Shown piece after piece: positions 60,468 through 64,000 of a stretch of DNA of 64,000 nucleotides. Numbering within the stretch: the stretch's first letter is position 1; each line of letters begins with the position of its first letter. The stretch is from Lycocorax pyrrhopterus obiensis (taxonomy: Eukaryota; Chordata; Aves; Passeriformes; Paradisaeidae), in NCBI GenBank assembly GCA_014706295.1, contig JACSVZ010000001.1:45708383-45772382 (forward strand), in the 5' to 3' direction. The notes under the pieces were generated by a model. That model did no database searches, was not told where the DNA came from, and saw only the letters and a program-made list of their open reading frames with translations. Both the position numbers and the translations under genes were made by a program.

Positions 60468-61005
60468 TGTTGTGGGTTAGCCACCTAGGCAGTTAAGCAC
60501 CACACACCCACTTGCTCACTTCCAATCCCTAGTGGGATGGGGAAGAGAACAGAAAGTGCAACAGAGAAAAAACACATGGGTTGAGACACTCACAGTTCAA
60601 TAAATGAAGGAAAGAGAGGAAAAAAAATATGTCAAGGTGATCACTCATCACCTCACATGAGTAGGCCAATGCCCATTTTCTCTCTGAGCACCAAGCACTT
60701 TCCCAGATATGGCCCTTCCCTCACTTTTTCTTGCTGAGCATTGCACTATATGGTACGGGGTATCTTTTTGGTCAGTTTGGGTCAGCTGCCTTGGTTGTGT
60801 CCCTTCTCAATTTCTTGCCTACTCCCAACCTACCCATGTTGGGGCAGAGTTGGAAAAACAGGAAGCCTTTACATGGTACAAGTACTTCTCAGAAGTAGTA
60901 AAAGCACTGTTGTGTTATCAGCTCTGGTTTAGTCACAAATCTACAACATAGCACTGTACACACTGCTGTGAAGATCAACTCCACCCCTGACAGATCCAGC
61001 ATACA
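60468..61005 (-). mobile_element. ERV LTR, family A copy 3 (solo, decayed)
   Basis: On the plus strand it starts TGTTGTGGGTTAGCCACC, has AAGCACCACACACCCACTTG and ACATGGGTTGAGAC, then GGTCAGTTTGGGTCAGCTGC and CATAGCACTGTACACACTGC, and ends near GATCCAGCATACA. It is in the reverse sense to copy 2. GTACCT at 60459-60464 and at 61009-61014 may be a 6-bp target duplication, a few bases outside the apparent ends. The open frames 60709-60951 and 60741-60932 lie inside and are not genes. Confidence 0.78.
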
Positions 61006-63386
61006 CTGGTACCTGCCAACTTAGGATAGATAAGTTCTAGATATCACAGTGAATTACAGTGACTCCCGGAGTGGTGCATTCCAAAGATTGGCATTTTAAG
61101 GTGGACAAGTTAACCCAGATATGCCCACACATTAAAAAACAGGCCAATAGATTGATGAACTTGGACTTAATTAATGAACTTTTAGATTGAAAATTAGCTC
61201 ACATCAATCCTGTTTTGGGAAGTCAGAGTGGTGAGAAGCATGTTACCAGCCATTAAGATCTACTACTCTCTTGAACACTACCTATTACTTTACAGATCCA
61301 AAGAGTGTTCTTTGACGTGTGTGCTCACTTCAGTTCCTGTATTATGTATTCAAAGCTGGAGTTCAGAACACAGTGGCTTTCTAAAGGGTATACATTCTCA
61401 GAAAGAAGAGAAAATATTTTTCAAAGCAGAGCTTAAATACTAATGCACTACTTCATTAGACTGGTGCTGGGTCTGTGAATTCTACTGTGCGTATATAGTA
61501 CCCTCAAGAGAAAGAAATTGAAGGGTATGGCTATTTGCAATCTATCAAAATACCAAACTTGATTGACTACTGCAGACTTTACTCTTCAGGTGTTTTTCCA
61601 AGTTGCCTGATATAATCTATTTTAGCTGGATTTTGTGGAATAGCACTAGCATGTAATGTACAATTAGCTTAGGCACAGGCACACATCATCATGAATAGGC
61701 TTAGGCATAGTCAGCATGTAGAAACTCATTTGTGTTTAACAGGATACTAATGTTAAATATCAATGCATTATTCATAGACAAAAGGAAAGAAAATTGTTTT
61801 ACACATCAGATTCATGTTTTCATTTTTTTCTTATTCCTGTTTATTGAAAAAGAATAAGAATAGTAATTTTGTAACACCAAAAAAAAAAAAGTAAACATAT
61901 ACAAATAATGTAATATCCTTTGTTCTGATTATTGATTACTGCAAACCCAGTAGTTATTTCTACTTCTTTTGCAGGAGAAAAAAATATTCCATTAATAATT
62001 TCAAAAGATTTATACAATTCTTATAACTTTGGGCTGCATCAACAATTGGTACTGAAGTGATATTTTTTTATGGGAGACAGGCAGTCAGCTGCTCTCAGAC
62101 ATAAGAGTCAGGAAATCTGACTGTACTTCAACTGGAATATTTGTAACTATAATTTGAAGCCGACTACTCAGAGGTGCACTTGGTAATTAATTGGCTGACT
62201 GTAATATATGGTTTAAAAAAAAAAAGTAGGTAAAACATAACTAGCATATATATAAACTTACAAGTATTTTTTTTAATGGATACTGACTAGAAGCCCAAAG
62301 TAATCAGAAAATAAGTCAAAGTCCATAGAAGTCCACACAAATTCTATTGGTTTCACACTAGGTTTTATCTTCTACATGGTCAAAAGGCACTTTATCCCAT
62401 TCAGCTTCAAAGAAAGTTTTGAATGGCTAGGTGGTAGTGGAGAGGATGACTTCAGTCTAAACCTACAGTAATTAAGGTCAATGGATAATAATGCTTCTGG
62501 GGTTGCAAAAATTGCTAAGAAAAGGGAGTACAAATTGATTAGTAGAGAACTTTTTGTGCTGCGCAATGCCAAACCATGACCCAATCTTTCTTTGTGTATG
62601 TTCTTGAGCCATTGGCAAGCAAAATACATTTTGAAAAATGTGCAACTGATTCATCATAACTGAAGATTGCAAGAACTCAGGTGACTTTTGTTCTCTACAG
62701 ACCAGTCACCTCTAGGCATTTTTTTTTTTAATTGACATTCAAATATTGCCAAGTTCAGGAGGAGAGGAAAGGAGGATCTGTCTGTTCCAAGAGGTTGATT
62801 CAGATCAAGAAATATTTCTCACTCCAATACCAAAATTTATGAGCAAGATGAACAATCTAAGAAAAGGATAGGAAATTTTAACTTTGATACTAAACTCTTC
62901 GTATATTATGTAGAACTGGAAGTTCTCTGTCAAAGGGTTAAACAAAAAAAAACCTAAAAAAAGACCCCAAAAAGAAATAAAGAATATTCGAGACCTATTG
63001 CACAGATACTAAAGGAGGAAACAGTGCAAATTTCAGAAATGTTTAAATTTTTTCTGCGAGCTGATTAATACAACAAAACAGGATTATTAAGAAGAAGTAT
63101 GCAAGGGAAAATACCTTGGTTTCATCTGTTCCCATTGCATCATACTTCATTAAATGACTAACAATCCAGTATTTTGTAAGGAACCATGCTCTTAAGTATA
63201 GTAGGATAAAATGTATTTTCACTCAAGCAGAACATTTAAAGGACCATATGACTTTTTAACCTGAAAAATGAAACATAAAGGATATTAACTTTAATATGCC
63301 TTTCTTTGAAATAGTTTATTTCAGGGAATGGGATTTTTGCATGATGGTAGTTACCAATGCATACAATGTCACACATATGCAGGTGC
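61006..63386. other. AT-rich DNA, no gene seen
   Basis: No gene or dispersed repeat recognised; only short A-runs and T-runs are present. Confidence 0.45.
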
Positions 63387-63505
63387 AGCCTAGAAAGCCA
63401 ACTATAACCTCGGCTGCATCAGATGCATGGCCAGCTGGATGAGGGAGGTAATTCTCTAGATGATCTTTAAGGTTTCTTGCAACATAAACCATTCTATTAT
63501 TCTAT
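63387..63505 (+). mobile_element. CR1 LINE fragment with internal deletion
   Basis: The first part (AAAGCCAACTATAACCTCGG, GGCCAGCTGGATGAGGGAGG) matches the C-terminal coding region of CR1 ORF2. The last part (TAGATGATCTTTAAGGTTTC and ATTCTATTATTCTAT) matches the extreme 3' end. Several hundred bases that normally lie between are absent. Confidence 0.85.
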
Positions 63506-63970
63506 AATTTTATGATCTGTATACTTACACATTAGGTATACAAATATGAGTCTAAATTAATTTAGTTAGAAAATGCAATAGGGTGATATAAATTTTTTTC
63601 CTTTAACCTGATTGTTTTCTTACAAATTGAATATCTTTTTCAGCAGATATTTCAGAGAATTGCCTCTCAGTAAGGGTCATATAAAAATGAAATTTCATGC
63701 TTAGACGATAAGTACTAGGTCTGTATATCACTTTTGGAGGAGAATCCTAGCCTTTGTTTACACAATTACGATGTGTTCATGACTGCAAAAAGCCACACAA
63801 ACAGTGTGGTCAGAGCAGAAGAAGGTTTTGAGTAGGACCTATCCCAATACATAAAAAGGGGCAATAGTTCTGTGAGGGAAATAAGTGTTCTGTATCCGAA
63901 ATAAATAATATAGTAGGCTCTGGTAGCTTCCATAATTATAGCTATGTAACATTATGGGCTTTTTTGTTTC
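63506..63970. other. AT-rich DNA, no gene seen
   Basis: Nothing recognised. Confidence 0.45.
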
Positions 63971-64000
63971 GGTTTGGTTTGGTTTGGTTTGGTTTGGTGT
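63971..64000 (+). repeat. (GGTTT)n pentanucleotide repeat at window edge
   Basis: Five or more GGTTT units running to the end of the window; total length is unknown because the window stops here. Confidence 0.95.

Noticed and set aside
1..64000. tRNA, rRNA or snRNA genes
   Set aside because: Reading by eye found no A-box/B-box pair or known snRNA core; a covariance-model scan would be needed to exclude weak or decayed copies.

Overview
This is vertebrate nuclear DNA, almost certainly from a bird. The main evidence is repeated CR1 LINE material: 3' ends built on ATTCTATG/ATTCTGTG octamers, and decayed CR1 endonuclease and reverse-transcriptase reading frames. Several LTR types look like endogenous-retrovirus LTRs known from bird genomes. 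Base composition is AT-rich, there are no bacterial-style genes, and poly(A)-tailed LINE-1/Alu-type elements are absent. Species cannot be set from sequence alone; the LTR mix suggests a neoavian bird rather than chicken, which is inference from memory.

Layout. 1-15.8 kb is mostly unique AT-rich DNA with two LTR remnants (2.1-2.6 kb with an embedded GAA tract, 7.3-8.0 kb) and two short CR1 pieces. 15.8-17.9 kb is a decayed, 3'-truncated CR1. 17.9-41.5 kb is mainly unique DNA with three further LTRs (21.5, 27.9 and 31.9 kb); the 21.5-kb one has perfect 6-bp target duplications. 41.6-49.1 kb is a dense repeat cluster: CR1 pieces in both orientations, including a remnant of CR1 ORF1, an unassigned 0.66-kb insert and a short LTR. 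49-64 kb is AT-rich DNA with an excellent CTCF-type motif, CR1 tails, an inverted pair of LTRs, and a few exon-like segments (54.0, 56.1, 56.6 and 59.6 kb).

No complete host protein-coding gene is visible. Most long open frames are chance frames or lie inside repeats. The best candidate for host coding sequence is a 27-codon ATG exon ending in CAG|GTATGA at 56,141-56,221, plus a possible terminal exon at 54,032-54,215. Neither is proven. At least seven LTRs plus one small LTR fragment are present and no retroviral gag, pol or env frame was recognised, so they look like solo LTRs. The window reads as a gene-poor intergenic or large-intron region shaped by old CR1 and retroviral insertions. I found no convincing new biological system; the candidates worth checking are the exon-like segments, the CTCF-type motifs and the LTR structures.
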